Part shown: one piece after another, positions 10,466-20,616 of the stretch
How the letters are laid out: every line of letters begins with the position of its first letter
Position numbering within the stretch: the first letter of the stretch is position 1
Origin: Diplonema papillatum
Lineage: Eukaryota > Euglenozoa > Diplonemea > Diplonemida > Diplonemidae
Direction of reading: 5' to 3'
DNA length: 64,000 nt
Assembly: GCA_030068145.1 (NCBI GenBank)
Contig: JAPJBO010000494.1
Coordinates: forward strand, 62,001 to 126,000
Translations under genes and position numbers: made by a program
The notes under the pieces: generated by a model
The model's input: only the letters and a program-made list of their open reading frames with translations
The model's database searches: none
What the model was told of the DNA's origin: nothing

Positions 10466-11174
10466 GTGGATGAGCGAATCATTCCACAGGACCTTTTGCC
10501 TCGTCCGTGCGAGCGTGTGGCATTTGGACACGAAGCGAGGTTGCCACTGCGTGGGCGGCAGCAGGGGGCCCCCGGCAGGAACATTGCGGGTTCCTTGCGC
10601 GAGTGCACAGATCGTTCGCAACGGGGTCCTCCACTCATTGTTCGAGACAACAGTAGAAAACGACCTCACACAGTAGCAGAGCTGGCACCAAGTGTGTTGT
10701 AGCCGTGCTGGCGCAGAATGCGCGTTAGCTATCTAGTCATTCGTGACTTACCCTAGATTCGATAGACCAAAATGCGGGAGCGTGTGCCCCATGAAAGTAA
10801 CCGAGAACGAACCAAGGCATGCAGTTTGTTGTTTCGGCAGCAAACCTCTGTCCACGTTTCCCTTGCGCAACCTGCTCTCGCGGTCTGCGTATTTCAGGTT
10901 CTCCGACGTCCGTCGCATACAATCAACGACCACCCGGCGCCACTAGCCCCAGGAGCGCATCTCCCAGCGACTCCGGCTCCAACAAGCAAAAACAAGAGTT
11001 CCTCTCATTTTCTGCTTTTCTTTTTCACTACGTTCACGTCGAAACGTGAGAAGAAATCAGCACGAGATCGGAACACCCCTTCGCAGCAAGGTTACAGTGT
11101 ACAACAGGGCCAGGGACACGTCCGACGACGAAGGAAAGTATGAGCCTGTCCACCCCCGGCTGATAGACTCTACA

Positions 11175-11238
11175 ATAGCCCACGATAGCCTGTGCTAACC
11201 TGTGCTAGCCTGTGCTAGCCTGTGCTAGCCTGTGATAG
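11175..11238 (+). repeat. tandem decamer agcctgtgct
   Basis: About six imperfect copies of the 10-base unit agcctgtgct (variants with cgatagcc and tgatag) in tandem. A plain minisatellite; nothing ties it to a gene. Confidence 0.8.
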
Positions 11239-11528
11239 TGCTGATTGACTGTGACAGACACTCCGGAGGCAGTTCGATGCGCTTCCAGGAAATAGGGGCG
11301 AACCCTCTCTTGTCCATTTGTCAACTGCTGCGGCCTTAACTATTCTGCAGGGGCATTCCGTGAAAGAGCTGGTTTCCATGCGGGGCGCAGTCTGTTTCTT
11401 CCTTTTTTTTTGCCAGCCGCCCTCCGCTGACCGGGTGCGAGGGCCGGGGCCATTCCTTTCCGCCATCTGTTCTTTTCCTTGCCCAGCTTCTTTGGGGCAA
11501 ACCCCCAAGCATATCTCTCGTTTGTGTT

Positions 11529-11577
11529 TCTTTCAGGTAAGCTCCTGCTTTGGAGGAAATAGTCGAGGCCGCCGCCC
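11529..11577 (-). repeat. partial R2 repeat
   Basis: Resembles the agcacctgctttgtaggaaa end of the R2 family (see 16800-17015) in reverse orientation, with several mismatches. Only the terminal fifty bases are recognisable. Confidence 0.4.
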
Positions 11578-11619
11578 ATTTGCGAAGTACCGACACGGTG
11601 TGGTTGGTATAATAATTTG

Positions 11620-11693
11620 TGGTGATAATCTGCATCACCGGCGTCGCGGTTATCTCTTCGCACGTGATGTGTCTTGCTTTCGCGCTCAGGCGC
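11620..11693 (+). repeat. R6 dispersed repeat, copy 1
   Basis: Contains gcgtcgcggttatctcttcg and cacgtgatgtgtc. The same sequence appears inverted at 18119-18220, nearly identical over about 50 bases. Confidence 0.7.
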
Positions 11694-12887
11694 ACGTTTG
11701 GTGCCTCGCTTCTCCTTCGATTGCTCGTCCAGGTACATCGGTTGCGCGTCGAGCCTCTTGTTGCGACAAGCGCAACAAGAGGCTAGCTCGAAAAAGAAGA
11801 GAGAGGGACCATCCCAAGGGCAGATGGGAACATGCAACGAAGTTACGAGAAGTTCCCTCGAAGCGCCACAACCCAACGATGGCTGTGACACACATTGCAC
11901 AGTGTCGAGGCAGCCGTATCTGAAAGGTGAGACGAAGTGGCATTGGTCCACTCTTCAAAGGCCAATACTACCGACGCAACACGAGCCCGTACTATGAAGG
12001 AGGAAGTATGCTTGTATAATCTCGGAAAGGTCGCGTGCAGCAGAAACGGTGAACATTATAAATGATAATAAGATCAATGCAGCTGAAAGCGAAGACCTGA
12101 TTGAATAGATGCTCTAGTCTATTACACATTCAATTCGAATGAACGTCGCAAAAAAAAAAAAAGAAGAAACTCTGAAAGACTGAAAGAAAAGCCTCCTGGC
12201 TTCCTTCGAAATGAGTGCAGGGCGGCGCCTCCGAGTATTTCCAGCATCACTGCTTCCTTCGGCTAGCGCACCGGCTCTCTCCTGCATGCGTTCATGATGG
12301 AGCGAGCCTGGGTCTGTTTTTTTTAACTCCACCCCTCCCTCTTCCGCCCAGTTTCTGTTTTTTTTTTTCTTTTCCGGGCGCCCATCTTGCTTTCTGTTCT
12401 GTTGGCCATGCGGAGATACGACGGCCGTTTTCTTCTTCTTTTTGTTTTCGCCGACCGGGCTCTTTTTTTTTTTTTGGGGGGGGGGAGCACACAATTCGCA
12501 AACATCAAATCGAAAATCGATGTCCCGCTTGTGTTACTCGCAGCTTTCTTTTTCATTTTTCTCTCCGGGCTTAGGCGCCCCCTTCCCTCTCCCTTCGATA
12601 ACAATCCACCGATCCACACACACGGAGTCGCAGTAAACGACGACGTCTTAGCTGACTCCCATTTTATTTCAAATTCCCATCCAACTCAAATGTCCGCGGG
12701 AGCTGAGACAGATACTGGCCGCGAGAAAAACCGACGAAAATAAAACGCGTGCCTCCTGTGGTGAGCATATATCCAACTGGTACACACTGCCCGGCGTTGA
12801 GTTCTTTTGCCATCAAACCCAATCCACACTGGATCCAGTTTTTTACAGAGAACGCGCAGCAGACACGGCTTCGTTCCGCACTCATGT

Positions 12888-12960
12888 AACACATACACAC
12901 ACACATGGGCTATATTCCGCGCAGGGATTACCCACAACTGAGATCTAACACACACACAAC
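12888..12960 (+). repeat. R4 cassette with CA-rich tails, copy 1
   Basis: A core reading gggctatattccgcgcaggg, then attacccacaactgag, flanked on both sides by cacaca runs. Two more copies lie at 13138-13203 and 19555-19632, all in the same orientation. Confidence 0.7.
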
Positions 12961-13137
12961 GTGGACGCAGACACCACGTGAAAACGGGTACACACACATT
13001 CCCCGGATACATGCTGCAACCAGCAGCACACGGGGCACGAAGCAGGAAGCCTGCACCAATCAAGGCTAGTTCCGAACAGCGCGTGATCACCACGAGCAGC
13101 CGACGGGAGCTTCAGCCGGAACGTAGTATGGGTGAAT

Positions 13138-13203
13138 TACCTGGGCTATTCTCCGCGCCAGGTGTTACCCATTGAGTTCCACACACACACACACACACAC
13201 ACA
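13138..13203 (+). repeat. R4 cassette, copy 2
   Basis: Diverged copy (gggctattctccgcgccagg, gttacccattgag) ending in a clean CA microsatellite at 13181-13206. Confidence 0.65.
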
Positions 13204-15319
13204 CACCTGTAGAAACCCCTGGCACAATACTCTGCTGCAGTAAGCCTCGGCGCGGGGGCGCTTGTTATCGTTGCCCTTCTCCACTCTTGTTGTCGCTTCA
13301 CTTATCCAGTGGCGGCGGCAGCTGCTCCCTCGTGGGGCCAGGGTCTTAGGATCGGTAGGGGGTTTTGTTTCAGCGCGCGAATTCTCGTGGGGTGACACCA
13401 ACTTGGCTGGGGGTACCTCACATTGCGGGTGTCCTGAGACATCCTTAGTAAGGCCTGGCAGTGCGGAACTGAGGTGACGTTTTCATTTCCATGTTCCGGA
13501 AAAAAACACACACGAATGGAAACGTCTTTCCTTGCCACGGCCCTAGGGTTCGAAAGGCTGTCGCGCATCTCGCTCTCTGTTAGGTGTTGACACTTACGGC
13601 TGAATCGTCTCGCACGCAATAGCTCTCTCTGCAGCTCAGTTTTATGCGGTGATTGCGATACCTGTCCCAGCCAGGATTTTAAGAAAGGTGTGAATAGAGT
13701 ACCCGGAAGACATGTCCATCGCGTTGTCGTCTCACCCACCAGTCGTGTCCGCCGGAAGACCCGAAACCCGCCATCGGTCACGTAAAGAAGTTGCACCCCC
13801 CAAATCTCCATTCTGTAGAATGTGGTGTCCACCAGGTGTACGCAACAGATTCAAAGGAACTGATATTCAACGCGCACACTCTCTCTTAGACAAAATACCA
13901 ATAAAGACATCAATCTGTACGACACGGGATCGTTCAGAAACTCAAGACAAAAGCAAAAAAAGGGAGCGTCAGTCTCTTACCATGGGTTCATTGCTAAGCA
14001 AGCTCTTCACCAGGTCCGCCTGATGTCCGTGTCGTAAATGACCAAGCACGGCGCAGATTCCGCTATCGAGTGGGACTCCAAAACACGTTTCTTACAAACG
14101 TTCTACCCATCTGGATCTCCCCACAGAAAAGAGCTTTTCTACTTTCCCTCCCCTCCGTACATTCATCGCAACCTCCCCGCACATTCCTTCCCGTTTCCGT
14201 CGTGGAAGGTGCTTGGAAAGAGGAAAGCTTTTCGCAGACCAAGTGCCCACGCAAAGAAAGGGGGCTTCCGCACAACAGGCAACTGTTCCTTTGCAGAACG
14301 CATAAAAATGCAAGCAAACGCAATACTCACAGTTTTGGCTTCGGCTAGAAATAGGTTGCTTACCGCGTTTGTTGCCTTCGCTTCACTAGACGAGTATATA
14401 AAGCGAACCACAAGCAGCTAAGAAAGCCGCATCGAAAACGAAGCAGCATTTCGCTTGCCATCAGCAGCATCTCATCGTAAAAAAAGAAGGAAAATATAAA
14501 CGCGCGAGCATCCACTCCCGAAGTAGTATTTGGTTCCGTGGTCGCACAGAAACATGTTCCTTGGTGAAGCTGAAGCCCCCTGCATAATACAAGCCAGAAG
14601 CTTGTGCAAATAATTAGAATAATTAGAACCGGAGGCAGTGTCAAACCAACGGCTTCGATGTGGGCACTTGCGCACCCAGCAAGATGTGCGCCGAATTGAC
14701 CTGCAGGCTCCCGATCTCTTTCTTCACGCCCATCTACTCACTGATTATAGATTACTCAACAAAGCAACGAGAACCGTGTAGAGTCCACTCACGCCTCCTG
14801 GCCGAGCAAAAGGAGGTCATGAACGTCCACCCACCGAAGCGCCCGTACGCAACGCCCAACGTGCGAATTCAATGGCTGACCCTGTCTGCGTCCGCGCTTC
14901 CCGGTTGGAAACTTGGATCTAAACTGAAGGAGCCTCGCTGCTCTCCGACGCACAACCATCCGACTACATAGCAAACAAGACTCCTCTAGAGAATGCTGTG
15001 GTAGACGGGGTCGCCGTGCCTCTGTTGTAGGGAATGTGTCAGAACCGACCAAAGGAACCCATCAGAGAAATAAAGGAGGTTCCTATGTACTTCGAAGGTC
15101 AGAGCACTGCTCCAAAAACTCAACGTGGTGTCCAGACCACCCACGGTTCGATTCCAGTAATGTCAACCCGGCGGGCTACACAAGTGAAAGAAAGCTAGGC
15201 TCCAAAAGTCAGACGCGACACACGAACAACGGAGACGCCCGAGCCTCTGCTTACAACGTTTAGCATACATCGCGAAATACAATGAACAAGAACCAGTTCC
15301 ACAATGAAACAATTCTAAT

Positions 15320-15360
15320 GAAAATCCCGGATTCTCAAGCGAACTATAACTCTAAATATC
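15320..15360 (+). repeat. R7 motif copy (intergenic)
   Basis: Reads cccggattctcaagcgaact, then aactctaaa. About twenty bases further on, an AG is followed by a GC-rich open stretch encoding LLLSAPLKKANRPYTR then a stop, so this may mark an unrecognised 3' splice site. Confidence 0.5.
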
Positions 15361-16799
15361 GAAGCGGAGACCTCCAGTGCTGCTGCTCTCGGCCCCGCTG
15401 AAGAAGGCCAACCGCCCGTACACTCGGTGATGGCCGAGGCCACAAAAGAACAACGACAGGCACTCGCGGACAGTCTCTGCTCGTCCTACGAATCTTTAAC
15501 TGAGAACTTGTACTCTAACAAGAATGCACCCCCCACCCGGAAGCTCTAAAATCCTGGAGTTTCGATCTTACTTTTAGAAAACCATCGATCTTCGCCTGCG
15601 GAGGCAATACAAAGCAAAACCCGGACAGAAAGAAGTTCGTACTGCTTCAGTCAGACGGATGCACCGTGGAAGAACCACCGTTCACGAATACCACAAAGCC
15701 CGGCAGGCCGAACAAAGAACTACGACGAACGAAGACAAGACGCAACAAATTCTTACACATTTCTTTTTCGAACCCACGCAAGTCTTGCACGAGGCCAACC
15801 CGAAGTGTGCTTGAATGTCGGAGCTCAGCAGCTGAAACTTCCCTGCGCACTACATCTTGGTGTGTGCCGCTCTGGAGCTGGGGTAAAAGGAACACGCCAA
15901 AACCCCTCATAGAGTCTGCTGGCCGAGTTTCGCTTACCAACAGACGTGAAAGCAAGCTGCAGTGCTGGCTCCGAGCACCCGAGTAGAACGGGTGGTCGTG
16001 CTTGGGAGTGCGGGAAAAGACGTAACCCAAGCATTGCTGCGGCAACTGTCCAACCGCTCTCTCCCACACCACCCCGCCTCACCGGTTGCCAAGACTTAAC
16101 GAACCGAATCAGTCCGAAAAAGGAACGAACAGAACAATAATCCACAAATAACGCTAGAATACCGACCTTTTAATACACACGGCGGAAACTAACTGACGCG
16201 CTGGTCGTTTGTATTGCGTGCTGGAGCCCGTGTTTCGCGACAGAATAGCGCATACCGCATCGCAACAAACCGAGGAATAGTACGGCATGTTCGATGGCCG
16301 GCTCAGACGATCGTAATCGATACGGTTACCCTTTCACCAGACCCCGACACGGTGCCGCTTAGGTAACCATGCGGAAGGGGGAACGCAAAAGAGATAGGGG
16401 ACTCTGCCAAGTAGTACCTCCTGGTTCACCAACCTTTGGGATCAATATCCCAAAGGATGTTGGTGCTCACCAACACGCGCCAAAAGCGTGCCACATGTTG
16501 CTCTCTCTTTCCCCTCCAGCAAACCTCGTTGCTGCAGCAAAGCAGGTACCCACGCGAGCGTCGCATTGAGGATACAAAGAAGTGCCTGCTCCCCGCATCT
16601 TCTGGGTTGGCGTCGGGATGACGTCAAATGAGTATGCCATGAGTCAGTTTGGGGAGATACGGTCACAGACCGAGCCTTTCAACGGAAACTGTTCCGTACG
16701 CCGTGCAAAACCCCTGCTCTTTCTCCGGCCGGTGTAATTGCCACATCCCGTTTGAGCATCTCATCAGGGTAACAGTTACGTCCCTCATGGGTCGCTCCA

Positions 16800-17015
16800 A
16801 AGATGAAAAATACTCGAAGGGCTGCCTTGTGCTTACTTCGAAGGAGGCTAGAGGGGGAGAAACAATACAACTACAAAAGTGGGTCTTTTTTGTTGAATGC
16901 TTGCGCCCGCCACTCGAACCCGGATTCGCCTGTGTTTCGTGTGGGCTACAGCACATTTACCTCCTTTGATCTTTTGCAGCTGGCAGCCTCCTCAAGTAGT
17001 TTCCTACAAAGCAGG
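16800..17015 (+). repeat. R2 dispersed repeat, copy 1
   Basis: About 215 bases: starts gaaaaatactcgaaggg, continues through ggaggctagagggggagaaa and ends with ctcctcaagtagtttcctac then aaagcaggtgctt. Near-full copies occur inverted at 26401-26612 and 27738-27950, and a diverged copy at 46014-46172. No coding potential or clear terminal repeats, so a SINE-like or MITE-like nature is undecided. Confidence 0.75.
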
Positions 17016-17164
17016 TGCTTCAACTTTTATTTCCCTTCTCTGGGCCCGCTAGCAGCGACGGACCTCGCTTCGTGGGGGGAGAACTTGGAGATACAGAGAA
17101 AGAAGAAAAACAGAGGGTTGGATGGAGAGGACGCAGGCGTGCGTCGGGGCCCGTGAGGAAGCAC

Positions 17165-17306
17165 CTTTTAAGAAGGCCGCGAGAGTCGGCTGACCCGGGA
17201 GCTACTACCGGAGAAGGTGTGTATGTGCTTAGGTATTACAACCTGGTTCGATTGCGGGATAATAAAACCTCGGGGATAAAAGACTGCGTGTTTTTTCCGT
17301 TCAAGA
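17165..17306 (+). repeat. R3 SINE-like repeat, copy 1
   Basis: About 140 bases matching an inverted copy at 25366-25503. It includes ctggttcgattgcggga, which fits a tRNA-type B box (GGTTCGANNCC with mismatches at the end), and gggagcta about 45 bases upstream in A-box position. A clover-leaf cannot be drawn, so this is at best a tRNA-derived SINE. Confidence 0.6.
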
Positions 17307-18118
17307 AAAAATATGGAACCAACTGACACAAACCAACGAGGCACCCGCTTGCGGAGTGGGAGAAGCTTGTCCGCAAGCGGTTGACAATTTAAAGCTCAAA
17401 AACGTACCGGTCCTCGGAGCTCTGCCGTTGTTTTCTAGGGTCGCACAAGCGTGCCCACGGGATTTTTCTTGTCAAAGATCGCAGATCTCAGAAGATTAGC
17501 TCTTTACGAACGGAGGACGTGTAAAATACTATGCCGAAAAAGCTGAAAACTGAGCTGGATTTCGGACACTGCGCCTTCAGAGTAAAGACACGTCAAAAAA
17601 GGATCAGTGTTTGCTGCTGTGAAGAGATGTGTTACGAAACCTGTCCAAGGAGCCAGGTTTTCCATCTTGGAGTCGTCTCGAGTTTGACCTATAGATTCCA
17701 CGAAAAGCTGTCTGCGCGGTGGACACCCCACCTCCCCTCCGTCCGTAAGGGGTTAGCATTATTATCCGACAAACACCTACCATTTGGACAAGGTTACTAC
17801 TCCGTCGCTATCCCGGAAGCATCGTACCATCCGCCCTTGCCTCTTTTTTTTGAAGCCCCGTGTCCCATGGCGTCACAACGATCGTCACAGTTATCGGAAC
17901 AACGGTTGCGCAAGAAGCCAACTTTCACACAAACATCAACCATTTGAAGGTCACCGGAGCCAATTCCCCCACCCCGAAAGCGACCCGAGCTCGAATACGC
18001 AGAGAGCAGATGCAGATTATCGCCACAGATTCTTTGCATTCCACCCCAAACGAATACGCGGCGATTACACTCGACTACACTCGATTATTCGCTCGATTAT
18101 GCTCTACGAAACTCGCAA

Positions 18119-18220
18119 AGCGCGCGCCTGAACGCGACGATCAAGACGAGCTGAAGAGACTAACCCATGACACATCACGTGCGAAGAGATAACCGCGACG
18201 CCGGCGATGCAGTTTATCGC
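18119..18220 (-). repeat. R6 dispersed repeat, copy 2
   Basis: Reverse complement of the segment at 11620-11693, with a longer inner segment between the catcacgtgcgaagagataa and gcgcgcctgaacgcg portions. Confidence 0.7.
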
Positions 18221-18307
18221 CATAGATTCTCTGCATTCTAGCCCAAAATTACAAGGCTCGACAACGTTCGATCGGGGGTGAATTGGCTCAGGTCACCCGC
18301 TATACTT

Positions 18308-18350
18308 TTAAAACCCGGATTCTCAAAGCGACCTCTCACTCCGAACAATG
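18308..18350 (+). repeat. R7 motif copy (intergenic)
   Basis: Reads aaaacccggattctcaaagc followed by ctctcactccg. It is more diverged at its 3' half than the other copies. Confidence 0.4.
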
Positions 18351-18440
18351 TACTTGTACAGTACAACTCCTTCCCCTGAGAGGCTTATTACCGACACGCG
18401 CGAAGAGACAGGATGAAGAGACACTGCCCTTCAAAGTCGC

Positions 18441-18550
18441 GCAGGCTAAAAAGACGTAGACAGCGCGTGTTGGCGGGCGATCAATGAAAATGACACAGGG
18501 TGAATACAAGTGGGACGAATAAAAACAAACGAAACGAAGGGCCTGTCTTT
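18441..18550 (+). repeat. R1-related repeat (subfamily with aggctaaaaagacgtag)
   Basis: Shares gcaggctaaaaagacgtag, acagggt(a/g)aatacaagtggga and gcctgtctttttt with the copy at 24971-25145. The central ggcagcgtgttttgg segment links this subfamily to R1. Confidence 0.65.
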
Positions 18551-19554
18551 TTTTGCCAGACCTGCTGTTAGCCCGTTGCTTCGTTTATCAACCAGGAAGA
18601 CGCGTCTATCTCACGGTCTGTCGAAGTGGGGAGTGAACTGGCTCACAAAAGGAAGCACCCGGAAACCTAACAGAAACCAACCCAGCCGCCCCGCCCCTCC
18701 CCCCGGAGACTGTGCCACACCGGCCGTTCTAAACCTCGAATAACGCCACAGAAAGAAAGCAAAGGACTTGGCGCACGAGAACCTCCCGGCGCGGAAGAAG
18801 TCCCCCACCCCACTCACACAATGCATACGAAGCGGCCGCGAACCATTCTGATCGCATATAATCTGAATCAGGCCAGCAGCCCCCCCCCCTCCACGCCCTC
18901 ATACCCTTTACTCCCCCCAATTTCCACTGAAGTGATTTTGTGCGCGCTGGAGGTGCAATGCTTGCCGGAGGTTAAGATGAAAAACGTGATTTGCACCGCG
19001 GGTTCTTTGAACTAGGCAGGCATCACCTCGAGCACGTCGGGAATCTCCGCCTTCCTCTCCTTCTGTTCCTCACGCTTATCTTTCGAAACCTGATAATACA
19101 GGATTTGCGGCTGCCAGTTCGTTGACAGGGATTGCTACAAAACCACTGTAGAATACCGGTTGCACTGTGGCGAGTCGTCGGCATGACAATGAGGACCAGG
19201 CGACACCGAAGGGTCACTTTCGCTATGCTTTCGGCAGGGTGCAACTCGTGACGGTCGCAAACGTTTGCTGAGGAGTTAGCGTCAGCGCGTCATGTCCACG
19301 CGACGTGCTTTTGCAGAATCTTCTATAAATCTGCCACGACCTTCGTGATGCAGTGTGCCCTGTATCGACAACGAACAACTTACATAGTCAAACGAAACTA
19401 CGTTCTCTGGGCGATAGAACCGCAATTGCAAACCATTTCCTGTCAACCCAACTGTGCCGCCGGACCAATGGATGGGGGGGAATAAAATCGAGAACCCGGT
19501 AGATCGTCACCTCGTCCAAAGGTTCACCTTGCTGTTCACACGCTCACAACACGT

Positions 19555-19632
19555 ACTCACACACCCACCCACGGGCTATATTCCGCGCAGGGATTGCCCA
19601 CAACTGAGCTTTAACACACTCACACACGTCAC
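19555..19632 (+). repeat. R4 cassette, copy 3
   Basis: Core gggctatattccgcgcaggg, then attgcccacaactgag, again bounded by cacaca-type sequence. About 6.6 kb from the other two copies. Confidence 0.7.
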
Positions 19633-20012
19633 CAGGTCCTCGTTCCATTTCTGCAGCATCCCGTACCCAACAGGCAGCACCGTGCGTTTCAAAGTTAAGG
19701 GATTCTTCCCCGGGTCTAAGCCCGTTCTCGCATTCCCCCCACCCACCTTCATTCATTCGCATTCTGCTTTCTTTCGTGCTTCGTGCTACCGCCACACCGC
19801 TTTATTTCCTTCTCTCGACGCAACCTCTCTACGACGAGGAAGAGAGAGGACAAAACAATGGTCCCGAGCACGAACGTATATTATGAACCGTCCTGTTTTT
19901 TTTTTGTTCCTCCTCTCATGCACATGCTGCGGAGGCAATGGCGGCAAGTCAGTCCCAAAACAGTCCCACCATGCGCGCTGCTGCTACGTAGATGAATATA
20001 TCACCTACACAG

Positions 20013-20162
20013 AGGCCGTTTTACTTCCGGGTTTGATTGAACTCCCGCAAAATGTGAGCGCCCTGCAGTATTTGCGCCTATACCAGCGCTTGTCGAGGGC
20101 CTTTCCTTTCTTGTATCAGCACCGAGACGAGCAGGCTGTCAGTTGCAAAACCTCGATGTTCA
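20013..20162 (+). other. orphan candidate exon of exactly 150 bases
   Basis: A CA-rich acceptor (cacctacacag) precedes and an ideal donor (gtaagt) follows an open stretch of 150 bases, entered and left in phase 1. It encodes about 50 residues with ordinary composition, beginning EAVLLPGLIELPQNVSALQ and ending CKTSMF. It could be an upstream exon of the auxilin-like gene or a leftover of a lost gene. I recognise no domain. Confidence 0.35.
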
Positions 20163-20357
20163 GTAAGTGTTCAACAGATAACCATAGTTGTACGCCCACT
20201 GCAAAATACCATGGCATGCCGCAACGACAGGGGGGACCACCTGAAATCACCCAAGGAAAAGAAGAGAAAACACACGGTAAAGAAACTTTCACTCTTAAAA
20301 GAAAGAGAGAAAGAGAGAGAAAAGCAAAAAAGATAACCCAGAAAGGGTAAACCAGAA

Positions 20358-20505
<148 letters not shown>

Positions 20506-20616
20506 ACACACTCACACACCCACCCACCCAAAGAAAGAAAGAAACGATCCTGAAGCGAGCAGGCGGTGCAAAATAGCTGCCCGGAGGGGGTGGGAGTGGA
20601 GAGGTTGCTCGGACCA

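Larger units (their letters stand above)
10466..19990. other. repeat-rich spacer
   Basis: No complete gene is supported over more than 9 kb. Listed repeats (R1-R7 copies, CA-tailed cassettes, a decamer array) account for part of it. Long pyrimidine and poly-T tracts lie near 12340-12480. The rest shows only short frames with skewed composition and no recognisable domains. A GC-rich stretch near 15370-15430 after an R7 motif may be a terminal exon remnant. Confidence 0.45.

Noticed and set aside
15080-15165. tRNA-like stretch with ggttcgattcc
   Set aside because: The B box is perfect, but the T stem, anticodon stem and acceptor stem do not pair. At most a decayed tRNA-derived fragment.
17531-17947. 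138-codon + frame (starts MPKKLKTELDFGH)
   Set aside because: No domain, no splice or repeat support, and it overlaps equally long frames. Treated as chance.
19454-20350. 298-codon + frame spanning 19454-20350
   Set aside because: Most of it crosses an R4 cassette and purine-rich low-complexity sequence. Only the 150-base exon-like part is kept as a candidate.
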